From positions 1-10,715 of the forward strand of contig NZ_CABMQJ010000062.1 in NCBI RefSeq assembly GCF_902388705.1: a DNA stretch of 10,715 bases, given 5' to 3'. This DNA comes from an uncultured Alistipes sp. (GTDB lineage: Bacteria > Bacteroidota > Bacteroidia > Bacteroidales > Rikenellaceae). Each line of letters begins with the position of its first letter. The stretch's first letter is position 1. Below are positions 1 to 6,894 of the stretch, piece after piece. The notes under the pieces are model-generated. The model ran no database searches, had not been told where the DNA came from, and was given only the letters and a program-made list of their open reading frames with translations. The position numbers and the translations under genes were made by a program.

Positions 1-521
1 TACGCCGTGCAGGCGAGGCCGGGCCGGTTCGCCGCGCGGCAGTGCCGGGAGCGCACACCACGGCCAATGCGTTGCTGGGCAAGCTGTTCCCGGAGATTGA
101 GGAGCGCGTTCCGGTGCTCTTCTCCGAAATCGCAGCCTCCGTCGAACGGGGCGACTACGACGCCGGGGTGCTCATCCACGAGGGGCGTTTCGTCTACCGG
201 GAACGGAAGCTGGAGCTAATCGCCGACCTGGGGCAGCTGTGGGAACGACGTACCGGGCTTCCCCTGCCGCTGGGCGGCATCGCGGCCAAGAAAAGCCTGC
301 CGGAACGGGTGCGCCGCCAAATCACGGGCCTGATTCGGAAGAGCATCGAATATGCTTTCGCACACCCCGGGGCGTCGCGCGCCTACATCCGCGAACATGC
401 GCAGGAGCTGGACGACAAGGTCATCGACGCGCATATCGCGCTCTTCGTCAACGACTACTCGCTCGGGCTGGGCGACGAAGGCCGCCGGGCCGTCGAAACG
501 CTGACGGGCGTCGTCCCGTAA
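1..521 (+). CDS. mqnD: 1,4-dihydroxy-6-naphthoate synthase MqnD (5'-truncated by window edge)
   Basis: This is the C-terminal ~172 residues of MqnD; the frame is open from base 3 and ends at TAA 519-521. MqnD converts cyclic dehypoxanthine futalosine to 1,4-dihydroxy-6-naphthoate in the cytoplasmic futalosine route to menaquinone, and has a periplasmic-binding-protein-like fold. Seen in the sequence: the VPGAHTTANALL segment (substrate-binding TTA motif), the GVLIHEGRFVY segment whose His matches the proposed catalytic His of the family, the DLGQLWERRTGLPLPLGGIAAKK stretch in parts, and the C-terminal helix with HAQELDD and HIALFVNDYSLGLG. The PLPLGGIA form separates it from the paralogue MqnA (chorismate dehydratase), which usually reads PFVFAVW here. 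The family is usually about 270-290 residues, so roughly 100 N-terminal residues lie outside the window. The GTG at 42 is an internal Val, not a start. Whether other mqn genes lie upstream cannot be seen. Confidence 0.88.
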   Translation, partial: RRAGEAGPVRRAAVPGAHTTANALLGKLFPEIEERVPVLFSEIAASVERGDYDAGVLIHEGRFVYRERKLELIADLGQLWERRTGLPLPLGGIAAKKSLPERVRRQITGLIRKSIEYAFAHPGASRAYIREHAQELDDKVIDAHIALFVNDYSLGLGDEGRRAVETLTGVVP

Positions 522-806
522 CCGGGCCCAATCCCGGCTGAAACGGGGAGGGCGGAAGCAAACGCAAAGAAGCCGGCCCCCGGAAAGCACGGATAAGCAG
601 TCCGGCACGGAAACTCCGGAGCACAGCGAATACCCTTGCGGCAGGCACGCTGCAACCGGGCAGCCTCCCGGAACACAGCCCGGCCGGCCCCCGGACACCC
701 GGCCCCTGGAAGCAGACTCCGGTACGCTCACGCAGGGACCCGCACAGAACAAAACAGGCATGCCCCGCAACCCCGCATAAAAACCAACCCAACCCCGTCC
801 CACGAC
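522..806. other. intergenic spacer between mqnD and the DUF418 gene
   Basis: This 285-nt GC-rich spacer has no convincing gene. A reading frame in phase with the downstream gene can be extended back to 636, but its translation is rich in R, P, A and T with no domain and looks like untranslated leader. A weak 5-bp hairpin, CCGGG-cccaat-CCCGG, follows the mqnD stop at 523-538 but has no T tract. I found no TAnnTTTG box. The 40 bases before the next ATG are rich in A and C, which is usual for translation starts in this phylum. Confidence 0.5.
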
Positions 807-1931
807 ATGTACCGCACGACCAACCTCCCCAACACCCGCATCCACGTCGCCGACGCCCTGCGCGGCATCGCCGTGGCGGGCATCATCCTTTTCCACGCCC
901 GCGAACACTTCAACCTCTACTGGAGCGCCCTCGATTTGCCGCGCGCCGGGTTCGGCAGTTGGGAGCAGCCCGCGGCCGACGCACTGGGATTCCTGCTCTC
1001 GGGCAAGATGTACGCCATCTTCGCCCTGCTGTTCGGATTGAGTTTCTTCATCCAGAGCGACAACCAGGCCCAGCGGGGCCGCGACTTCTCGCTGCGCTTC
1101 GCCTGGCGCATGGCGCTGCTGTTCGCCATCGGGCTAATCAACGCCACGCTCTACAACGGCGACGTGCTGACCTACTACGCCCTCTTCGGGCTGCTGCTCA
1201 TCCCCATCGGCAAGCTCTCCAACCGCTGGGTGTGGCTCATCGCGGCCGTGCTCTTCATCCAGCCGCTCGAGTTGTGGCAGTATTTCAGCGGGCATACGCT
1301 CGCAATCCGCCATATCGAAGGCATGGACACGCTCTACCCGACCCTGGCCACGGGCTCGTTCGCCCAGAGCGCCCGCGTGAGCCTGCTCTACGGCCCGCTC
1401 AACTCCTTCAGCTGGGCCGTGGCCAACGGCCGGGGCACGCAGACGCCGCTGATGTTCATACTGGGCATGCTGGCGGGCCGCTACCGCCTGTTCTACGACG
1501 AGGGCCGCAACCTGCGCATATGGGGCGCGCTGCTGCTGCTGGGCGCGCTCGGCACCTGGCTCGTGCCGTTCCAGGCCATGCGCAACCTGGCAACGGCGAC
1601 AGCAATCGTCGCCGCCGTGGTGCTGCTGTGGTACCGGTGGCCGGGGTTCCGGCGGGCGCTGCACGGCATGACCCTCTTCGGCCGCATGAGCCTGACCAAC
1701 TACCTGCTGCAATCGCTGCTGGGAACCGCCCTGTTCTACAACTGGGGGCTGGGCCTCTACCGCCACGTGGACGTCATCTACGGCACGCTGGCCGGCGTGG
1801 GCATCATCCTGGTGCAGTACCTGTTCTGCCGCCTCTGGCTGCGGCGCCACACGCACGGCCCCGTCGAATGGGTGTGGAAAAAACTGACCTGGATCGACAT
1901 TCCGTTTTTCGACCGCAAAATCGCCTCGTAA
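807..1931 (+). CDS. DUF418-domain integral membrane protein
   Basis: This is a predicted polytopic inner-membrane protein of 374 residues, of unknown biochemical role. The N-terminus has the typical VADALRGIAVAGIILFH segment (residues 14-30), followed by KMYAIFALLFGLSFFI (67-82). About eight to ten hydrophobic segments follow (for example 101-111, 120-136, 141-152, 213-225, 238-253, 260-276 and 326-343). The C-terminal DUF418 signature is clear: FGRMSLTNYLLQS (291-303), then HGPVEWVWKKLTW (350-362). DUF418 proteins are related to the acyltransferase-3/OpgC-like membrane fold and are proposed, without proof, to act in transport or envelope modification. ATG 807 is chosen because homology begins right after it; the frame is open upstream to 636 but that part has no domain character. 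The stop codon lies inside a terminator hairpin, so the gene probably ends its own transcript. Confidence 0.85.
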   Translation: MYRTTNLPNTRIHVADALRGIAVAGIILFHAREHFNLYWSALDLPRAGFGSWEQPAADALGFLLSGKMYAIFALLFGLSFFIQSDNQAQRGRDFSLRFAWRMALLFAIGLINATLYNGDVLTYYALFGLLLIPIGKLSNRWVWLIAAVLFIQPLELWQYFSGHTLAIRHIEGMDTLYPTLATGSFAQSARVSLLYGPLNSFSWAVANGRGTQTPLMFILGMLAGRYRLFYDEGRNLRIWGALLLLGALGTWLVPFQAMRNLATATAIVAAVVLLWYRWPGFRRALHGMTLFGRMSLTNYLLQSLLGTALFYNWGLGLYRHVDVIYGTLAGVGIILVQYLFCRLWLRRHTHGPVEWVWKKLTWIDIPFFDRKIAS

Positions 1932-1944
1932 AGGGCGATTTTTT
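1917..1944 (+). terminator. Rho-independent terminator spanning the DUF418 stop codon
   Basis: A perfect 9-bp stem pairs AAAATCGCC (1917-1925) with GGCGATTTT (1934-1942) around an 8-nt loop (1926-1933), and runs into TTTTTT (1939-1944). The left arm is the last sense codons of the DUF418 gene and the TAA stop (1929-1931) is in the loop. It separates the gene from the EF-G2 promoter 11 bases downstream. Confidence 0.82.
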
Positions 1945-1954
1945 CACCTCCCCG

Positions 1955-1984
1955 TTTGGTTATCCCGATTTTTTTGTATATTTA
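1955..1984 (+). promoter_or_regulatory. Bacteroidetes-type sigma-ABfr promoter of the EF-G2 gene
   Basis: A -33 TTTG (1955-1958) and a -7-like TATATTTA (1977-1984) are separated by 18 bases, close to the phylum consensus TTTG-N19-21-TAnnTTTG; the last base of the -7 box is A where G is expected. A start near 1990 would give an untranslated leader of about 110 nt before ATG 2102. That is long enough for leader regulation, though I see no convincing riboswitch fold. Confidence 0.6.
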
Positions 1985-2101
1985 TAGTCGGCTAATCGGA
2001 AAATGCCCGGCCGCGCGCCTTTCCGCAGCAGGAAACCCGCCCCGCAGAGCATTCCCGACGACGCCCGGAACCACCGCAAAACCTTAAAACCATACGGGAA
2101 T

Positions 2102-4258
2102 ATGAAAAACTATTCAGCAAAAGAGCTCAAGAACATCGTACTCATCGGCGCGCCCGGCACGGGAAAAACTACCCTTGCCGAAGCGATGGCCTTCGAGGGT
2201 AAGGTCATCGACCGCAGGGGTAGTATCGAGGCGAACAACACGCTCTCGGACAACACGGATATCGAGCACGAATACAAACGCTCGATTTATTCGACCATCC
2301 TCTTCACCGAATTCATGGACCGCAAGTTGAACATCATCGACTGCCCGGGCTCGGACGACTTCTGCGGAAGCCTCTTCTCGGCCTTCAAGGTGGGCGACGT
2401 GGGCGTATTCCTGTTCAACGCCCAGAACGGCTGGGAGGTCGGCAGCGAAATCCAGGCCCGCTACGCGCGCCTGCTGAACAAACCCGTCATCGGCGTGATC
2501 AGCCAGCTCGACGCCGACAAGGCCAACTTCGAGGCGGCCGTCGAGTCCATCCGGGCCTCGTCGCGCGTGAAGCCCGTCATCGTGCAGTACCCCGTCAACC
2601 AGGGCCCGGAATTCAACGCCTTCATCGACGTGCTGCTGATGAAAATGTACCGCTTCAAGGACAACGACGGCCACCGCGAGGAGCTGGACATCCCGGCCGA
2701 GGAGCTGGACAGGGCCCAGGAGCTGAACAAGGAGCTGGTCGAGATGGCCGCTGAGCACGACGAAGCGCTCATGGAGCTCTATTTCGACAAGGGCACGCTC
2801 ACGCAGGACGACATCCGCCAGGGGCTGAAAATCGGCCTCTCGAACCGCGAGGTGATGCCCATTTTCTGCACCAGCGGCAAGCGCGACATCGGCACCAAGC
2901 GCCTGATGGAGTTCATCATCAACGTGGCCCCCGGCCCGCTCAAGGCGCCTGATTTCCGCTCGACCGAGGGCGAGGCAATCGCCGCCGACGATACGGCGCC
3001 CGCCGTGGCGTTCGTGTTCAAGAGCCAGGTCGAGCAGCATATCGGCGAAATCACCTACTTCCGCGTCATCCGCGGCAAAATCGCCGAGGGCACCGAGCTC
3101 ATCAACACCCGCACGGGCAACAAGGAGAAGATTTCGCAGCTGTTCGCCGTGGCGGGCAAGAACCGCGTCAAGGTGACCGAACTGATGGCCGGCGACATCG
3201 GCTGCACGGTCAAGCTCAAGGGCACGCGCACCAACGACACGCTCGCAGCCGCCGCGGCCCCCGTGACCGTCGAGCCGATTGTCTTCCCCGAACCGCGCTA
3301 CCGCGCCGCCGTCAAGGCCAAGGAGCAGGGCGACGAGGAGAAGCTGGGCAAGGTCTTGAACGACGCCAAGTTCGAAGACCCCACGATTCTGGTAGAATAC
3401 TCCAAGGAGCTCAAACAGACCATCATACAGGGACAGGGCGAACACCACCTGAACATCCTCCGCACGCGCATCGAAAAGGAGAACAAACTCTCCTACGACT
3501 ACATCGCGCCGAAGATTCCCTACCGCGAAACCATCACCAAGGTCGCACAGGCCGACTACCGCCACAAGAAACAGTCGGGCGGCGCCGGCCAGTTCGGCGA
3601 GGTGCACATGATTATCGAACCCTACTACGAGGGCATGCCCGAACCCAAGAACTACAAGGTTCCCGGCAAGGGCGAGATGGTCGTCAACCCCAAGACCAAG
3701 GAGGAGTACGACCTGCCGTGGGGCGGCAAACTGCAATTCTACTCGGCCATCGTGGGCGGAGCCATCGACGCACGCTTCATGCCCGCCATCCTGAAAGGCA
3801 TCATGGAGAAGATGGACGAAGGCCCGCTGACGGGTTCCTACGCCCGCGACATCCGCGTGGTGGTCTACGACGGCAAGATGCACCCGGTGGATTCGAACGA
3901 GATTTCGTTCAAGCTGGCGGCTCGCAACGCATTCAAGGAGGCGTTCCGCAACGCCGGGCCCAAAATCATGGAGCCGATTTACAACGTCGAGGTGCTCGTG
4001 CCCTCGGACTACATGGGCGCCGTGATGTCCGACCTGCAGAACCGCCGCGCCATGATTGCGGGCATGGAGTCCGACAAGGGCTTCGACCGCCTGAACGCCA
4101 CGGTGCCCCTGGCCGAGCTGTACCGCTACTCGACGACGCTCTCGTCGCTCACGTCGGGCTCGGCGACCTACACGATGAAATTCGCCAGCTACGAGCAGGT
4201 TCCCGCCGACGTGCAGGACAAACTGCTCAAAGCCTACACGGATACCGACGAGGAGTAG
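2102..4258 (+). CDS. fusA2: elongation factor G paralogue, EF-G2 type, with degenerate GTPase motifs
   Basis: This is a 718-residue cytoplasmic translation factor with all five EF-G domains: G domain about 8-280, domain II 300-390, domain III 391-468, domain IV 473-615 and domain V 624-710. G1 is GAPGTGKTT (16-24) in place of GHIDAGKTT. The switch I RGITI is replaced by KRSIYST (59-65). G3 is DCPGSDDF (80-87), so the GTPase-activating His of DTPGHVDF is Ser84. G4 is SQLD (134-137) instead of NKMD. Domain IV keeps the decoding-centre loops (QSGGAGQFGEV, MHPVDSNE) but has about 26 extra residues near 516-543. The family match is Bacteroides thetaiotaomicron EF-G2 (BT2167), reported to promote translocation without GTP hydrolysis, to be induced under carbon limitation and to be needed for gut colonization. 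ATG 2102 is chosen because homology starts there; the frame is open back to 2003. It is flanked by its own promoter and terminator. The identity is firm; loss of GTPase in this copy is inferred. Confidence 0.93.
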   Translation: MKNYSAKELKNIVLIGAPGTGKTTLAEAMAFEGKVIDRRGSIEANNTLSDNTDIEHEYKRSIYSTILFTEFMDRKLNIIDCPGSDDFCGSLFSAFKVGDVGVFLFNAQNGWEVGSEIQARYARLLNKPVIGVISQLDADKANFEAAVESIRASSRVKPVIVQYPVNQGPEFNAFIDVLLMKMYRFKDNDGHREELDIPAEELDRAQELNKELVEMAAEHDEALMELYFDKGTLTQDDIRQGLKIGLSNREVMPIFCTSGKRDIGTKRLMEFIINVAPGPLKAPDFRSTEGEAIAADDTAPAVAFVFKSQVEQHIGEITYFRVIRGKIAEGTELINTRTGNKEKISQLFAVAGKNRVKVTELMAGDIGCTVKLKGTRTNDTLAAAAAPVTVEPIVFPEPRYRAAVKAKEQGDEEKLGKVLNDAKFEDPTILVEYSKELKQTIIQGQGEHHLNILRTRIEKENKLSYDYIAPKIPYRETITKVAQADYRHKKQSGGAGQFGEVHMIIEPYYEGMPEPKNYKVPGKGEMVVNPKTKEEYDLPWGGKLQFYSAIVGGAIDARFMPAILKGIMEKMDEGPLTGSYARDIRVVVYDGKMHPVDSNEISFKLAARNAFKEAFRNAGPKIMEPIYNVEVLVPSDYMGAVMSDLQNRRAMIAGMESDKGFDRLNATVPLAELYRYSTTLSSLTSGSATYTMKFASYEQVPADVQDKLLKAYTDTDEE

Positions 4259-4276
4259 CTCCCCGCCCGGAAAAGG

Positions 4277-4307
4277 AAAAGGCAGGACACCGCGTCCTGC
4301 CTTTTTT
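4277..4307 (+). terminator. Rho-independent terminator of the EF-G2 gene
   Basis: A perfect 8-bp stem pairs GGCAGGAC (4281-4288) with GTCCTGCC (4294-4301) around a 5-nt loop, preceded by AAAA and followed by TTTTTT (4302-4307). It lies 18 bases after the EF-G2 stop. With its A tract on the left it could also work in the other direction, but no gene on the minus strand ends here. Confidence 0.92.
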
Positions 4308-4375
4308 CGGTGAATTGCTGCAGGCCATCTGCTTTTTGCGGAAAAAGGTACATATCCTTGCGCGGGTTCCGGCAA

Positions 4376-4432
4376 TTGTTACAGTTGTTACATTGTTTCA
4401 TGCGTGACACGCCCCTGTAACAATGTAACAAC
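4376..4432. repeat. 14-bp inverted repeat made of iterated TTGTTACA units
   Basis: The left arm GTTGTTACATTGTT (4384-4397) and the right arm AACAATGTAACAAC (4419-4432) are perfect reverse complements around a 21-nt spacer. The arms are made of an 8-mer, TTGTTACA at 4376 and 4385 with the variant TTGTTTCA at 4393, and its complement TGTAACAA at 4416 and 4424, in steps of 8-9 bases. The spacer contains a second small inverted repeat, GCGTG-a-CACGC (4402-4412). It has no T tract, so it is not a normal terminator. It could be a dispersed intergenic repeat, an operator for a multimeric regulator, or an RNA hairpin. Its function is unknown. Confidence 0.75.
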
Positions 4433-4451
4433 CGCAACAGCCGCGCGCACC

Positions 4452-4472
4452 CCGCCGCCCGCGGGCCGGCGG
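4452..4472. repeat. GC-rich palindrome upstream of the phosphate transporter
   Basis: A perfect 10-bp palindrome GCCCGCGGGC (4457-4466) is flanked by CCGCC on the left and GGCGG on the right, with one unpaired C at 4467. It can form a stable hairpin but has no T tract. It lies about 60 bases upstream of the transporter's -7 box. The role is unknown, and composition alone may explain it. Confidence 0.4.
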
Positions 4473-4530
4473 TCATGTTAAGTTAATGTTAACAATGGAA
4501 GTCGAAACCGTTTCCTCGGAAAAAATGGCG

Positions 4531-4538
4531 TAAATTTG
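4531..4538 (+). promoter_or_regulatory. -7 box of the phosphate transporter promoter
   Basis: TAAATTTG matches the Bacteroidetes -7 consensus TAnnTTTG exactly. The -33 element is weak: the nearest candidate is TTTC at 4511-4514, with a 16-base spacer. A start near 4545 gives a short leader of about 20 nt before ATG 4564. I could not recognise a Pho-box-like direct repeat. Confidence 0.55.
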
Positions 4539-4563
4539 TTCACAATTTGCACTAAAACCCAAC

Positions 4564-6792
4564 ATGAGCGAAATCTACACCGTAATTGTCGTTATTCTGG
4601 GAATCCTCGCCATTTCAGGTCTTTTCGTCGGCGTCACGAACGACGCAGTCAACTTCCTCAACTCCGCCATCGGCTCCAAAGCCGCCTCGATGCGCGTCAT
4701 CCTGGCCGTCGCTTCGGTGGGTATCCTCGTGGGCGTGGTCACCTCGAGCGGCATGATGGAAGTGGCCCGCAGCGGCATGTTCAACCCCGGACTTTTCACC
4801 TTCCACGAAGTCATGATGCTCTACCTGGGCGTGATGTTCGCCAACATCATCCTGCTGGACCTCTACAACTCGTGGGGACTGCCCACCTCGACCACGGTGT
4901 CGCTGGTTTTCTGCCTGCTGGGCGCCGCCATCGCCGTGTCGATTTACAAGATTTCGAACGACCCCGAAATGGGCGTCGGCTCGCTCGGGCACTTCATCAA
5001 CACCTCGCGCGCCATGGGGATTGTTTCGGCGATTCTGCTCTCGGTGGTCATCGCCTTCACCTGCGGCACGGTGGTCATGTACATCTCGCGCATGATTTTT
5101 TCGTTCCGCTACACGGTGCTTTTCCGCCGCTACGGCTCGCTGTGGTGCGGCGCCTCGCTCACGGCCATCGTCTATTTCGCCATCTTCAAGGGACTCAAGT
5201 CGCTGCTCGCGGGCCACGCCTTCGTCGAGCTGGTCGACCGCAACCTGCTGCCGTCGCTGGTGATATGCTGGGCGGTGTGCTCGCTGCTGCTCTTCTTCAT
5301 CCAGCGGTTCAAAATCAACATCCTGCGCATCACCATCCTCTCGGGCACATTCGCCCTGGCGCTGGCCTTCGCCGGCAACGACCTGGTCAACTTCATCGGC
5401 GTGCCCGTGGCCAGCTTCGACGCCTTCTCGATTGCCCGCGCCGCGGGCGACCCGCAGATGCTCATGGGCGCACTCAACGAGAATGTCCCGGCCAATTTCC
5501 TGGTGCTGGTGGCCGCAGGCGCCATCATGATACTCACGCTCTGGACGTCGAAAAAGGCCATGCACGTCACCGAAACCGAGCTTTCGCTCTCGGCGCAGGG
5601 CGACGAGGGCACCGAGCAGTACGGCTCGTCGGTCATGTCGCGCACGATTGTCCGCGCGGCGCTCAACATCAACGCCGGCATCGAGCGCGTCATTCCGCCG
5701 CGCGTGCGCGCCGCCATCTCGCGCCGCTTCGAATACGAGGATGTCGAGCACAGCGGCGCCCCCTACGACATGATACGCGCCACGGTCAACCTCACGACCT
5801 CGGCACTGCTGATAGCCATCGCCACATCGCTCAAACTGCCCCTTTCGACCACCTACGTCTGCTTCATGGTGGCCATGGGTTCGTCGCTCGCCGACCGGGC
5901 CTGGGGCCGCGAGAGCGCCGTATACCGCATTTCGGGCGTGATGACCGTCGTCGCCGGGTGGTTCATCACGGCGCTGGGCGGCTTCCTGATCGCCTTCGTC
6001 GTGGGACTCGCGCTCATTTACGGGGGCACGGGTGCATTCATCGTCGTCACCGTGCTGTGCGGCTACATGCTCATCCACAGCAACTTCATGAAAAAAGGCA
6101 AACCCGCGGCTGCCGAGGCCCAGGCCCAGGCCCAGACCTCCGAGGACATCATCGGCAACCTGCGTGAAGAGGTGTGCCGCACGATGGAGTGCGCCACCAA
6201 GATTTACGACCGCACGCTGATTGCCGTATTCAAGGAGAACCGCAAGGTGCTGCGCGACATGGTCAAGGAGTCGAACGACCTCTTCTACCAGTCGCGCGAA
6301 CGCAAATACACGCTGCTGCCCACGCTCAAGAAACTGCAGAGCAGCGACGTCAACACGGCCCACTATTACGTGCAGGTGGTGGACTACCTCAACGAGATGA
6401 CCAAGGCGCTGATGCACATCACGCGCCCGGCCTTCGAGCACATCGACAACAACCACGAGGGGCTGTCCAAGGAGCAGGCCAAGGACCTGATGTCGATCAA
6501 CGACGACGTGGAGTCGATTTACCGCCACATCAACCAGATGCTGCGCGACGGCGACTTCACGGAAATCGAAATGGTGCTGACGCTGCGCGACCAGTTGTTC
6601 GAGTCGATTGCCGACGCCATCAAGTCGGAGCTCTCGCGCATCAACGAGGCCCGGTCGAACACCAAGGCCAGCATGCTGTACCTGACCATCCTGACCGAAA
6701 CCAAGAACATGGTGCTCCAGTCGCGCAACCTCCTCAAATCGCAGCAATACTTCCTCAAGCACCGCACGGGGCCGCAGAAGTGGATTAAATAA
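4564..6792 (+). CDS. PiT-family inorganic phosphate transporter with C-terminal PhoU-like domain
   Basis: This is a 742-residue inner-membrane phosphate/cation symporter. Two inverted PiT repeats are visible. The first signature is GVTNDAVNF (23-31) followed by NSWGLPTSTT (102-111). The second is AGNDLVNFIG (270-279) followed by LKLPLSTTYV (423-432). About ten to twelve hydrophobic helices fill residues 5-505, with a charged cytoplasmic stretch around 335-395. After a linker with three tandem GCCCAG hexamers (6118-6135, encoding an AQAQ run), residues about 525-735 form a soluble, charged, all-helical region. It resembles PhoU-like domains: DRTLIAVFKENRK, then LTLRDQLFESIADAIKSELSR. Short PiT proteins are 330-500 residues, so this is the long fused form seen in many Bacteroidetes. 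The tail may report phosphate status or gate transport; that is inference. Phosphate as substrate is likely but sulfate cannot be excluded. It has its own promoter and ends 102 bases before the DUF4924 gene. Confidence 0.9.
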   Translation: MSEIYTVIVVILGILAISGLFVGVTNDAVNFLNSAIGSKAASMRVILAVASVGILVGVVTSSGMMEVARSGMFNPGLFTFHEVMMLYLGVMFANIILLDLYNSWGLPTSTTVSLVFCLLGAAIAVSIYKISNDPEMGVGSLGHFINTSRAMGIVSAILLSVVIAFTCGTVVMYISRMIFSFRYTVLFRRYGSLWCGASLTAIVYFAIFKGLKSLLAGHAFVELVDRNLLPSLVICWAVCSLLLFFIQRFKINILRITILSGTFALALAFAGNDLVNFIGVPVASFDAFSIARAAGDPQMLMGALNENVPANFLVLVAAGAIMILTLWTSKKAMHVTETELSLSAQGDEGTEQYGSSVMSRTIVRAALNINAGIERVIPPRVRAAISRRFEYEDVEHSGAPYDMIRATVNLTTSALLIAIATSLKLPLSTTYVCFMVAMGSSLADRAWGRESAVYRISGVMTVVAGWFITALGGFLIAFVVGLALIYGGTGAFIVVTVLCGYMLIHSNFMKKGKPAAAEAQAQAQTSEDIIGNLREEVCRTMECATKIYDRTLIAVFKENRKVLRDMVKESNDLFYQSRERKYTLLPTLKKLQSSDVNTAHYYVQVVDYLNEMTKALMHITRPAFEHIDNNHEGLSKEQAKDLMSINDDVESIYRHINQMLRDGDFTEIEMVLTLRDQLFESIADAIKSELSRINEARSNTKASMLYLTILTETKNMVLQSRNLLKSQQYFLKHRTGPQKWIK

Positions 6793-6894
6793 GCGGCAGG
6801 GGGCTCCGGGAATACCGGCCCGATGCCGCAACGTTCTTTCTCTTTTGCAAAAAGCGGACACCCGGTTTTGCCGGAAACAAAAAACGCATACGAA

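Larger units (their letters stand above)
4259..4563. other. intergenic region between EF-G2 and the phosphate transporter
   Basis: These 305 nt hold no credible gene. In order they contain the EF-G2 terminator, an iterated inverted repeat (4376-4432), a GC-rich palindrome (4452-4472), a small TGTTAA/TTAACA inverted repeat (4476-4494), and the transporter's -7 box. The minus-strand reading frame across it (4234-4476) encodes an unlikely Cys/Asn-rich peptide created by the repeat itself and was not called. Confidence 0.6.

Noticed and set aside
636..806. N-terminal extension of the DUF418 protein to an upstream start
   Set aside because: The 57 added residues are low-complexity R/P/A/T with no family match, and the DUF418 N-terminal motif begins just after ATG 807.
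2003..2101. Upstream start for EF-G2 adding 33 residues
   Set aside because: The extra residues have no counterpart in EF-G and the stretch is better explained as an untranslated leader after the promoter at 1955-1984.
2114..4375. 753-codon open frame on the minus strand opposite EF-G2
   Set aside because: It is a codon-bias shadow; the plus strand encodes a full five-domain EF-G, and the shadow runs through the terminator.
4234..4476. 80-codon minus-strand frame with a CNNCNNC motif that might suggest a metal-binding peptide
   Set aside because: The Cys/Asn pattern is produced by translating the TTGTTACA repeat; the frame overlaps the EF-G2 terminator and has no support as a gene.
4536..6167. 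543-codon plus-strand frame overlapping the phosphate transporter
   Set aside because: The translation is rich in R, H, G and P without any domain, and the overlapping frame encodes the PiT transporter with all its motifs.
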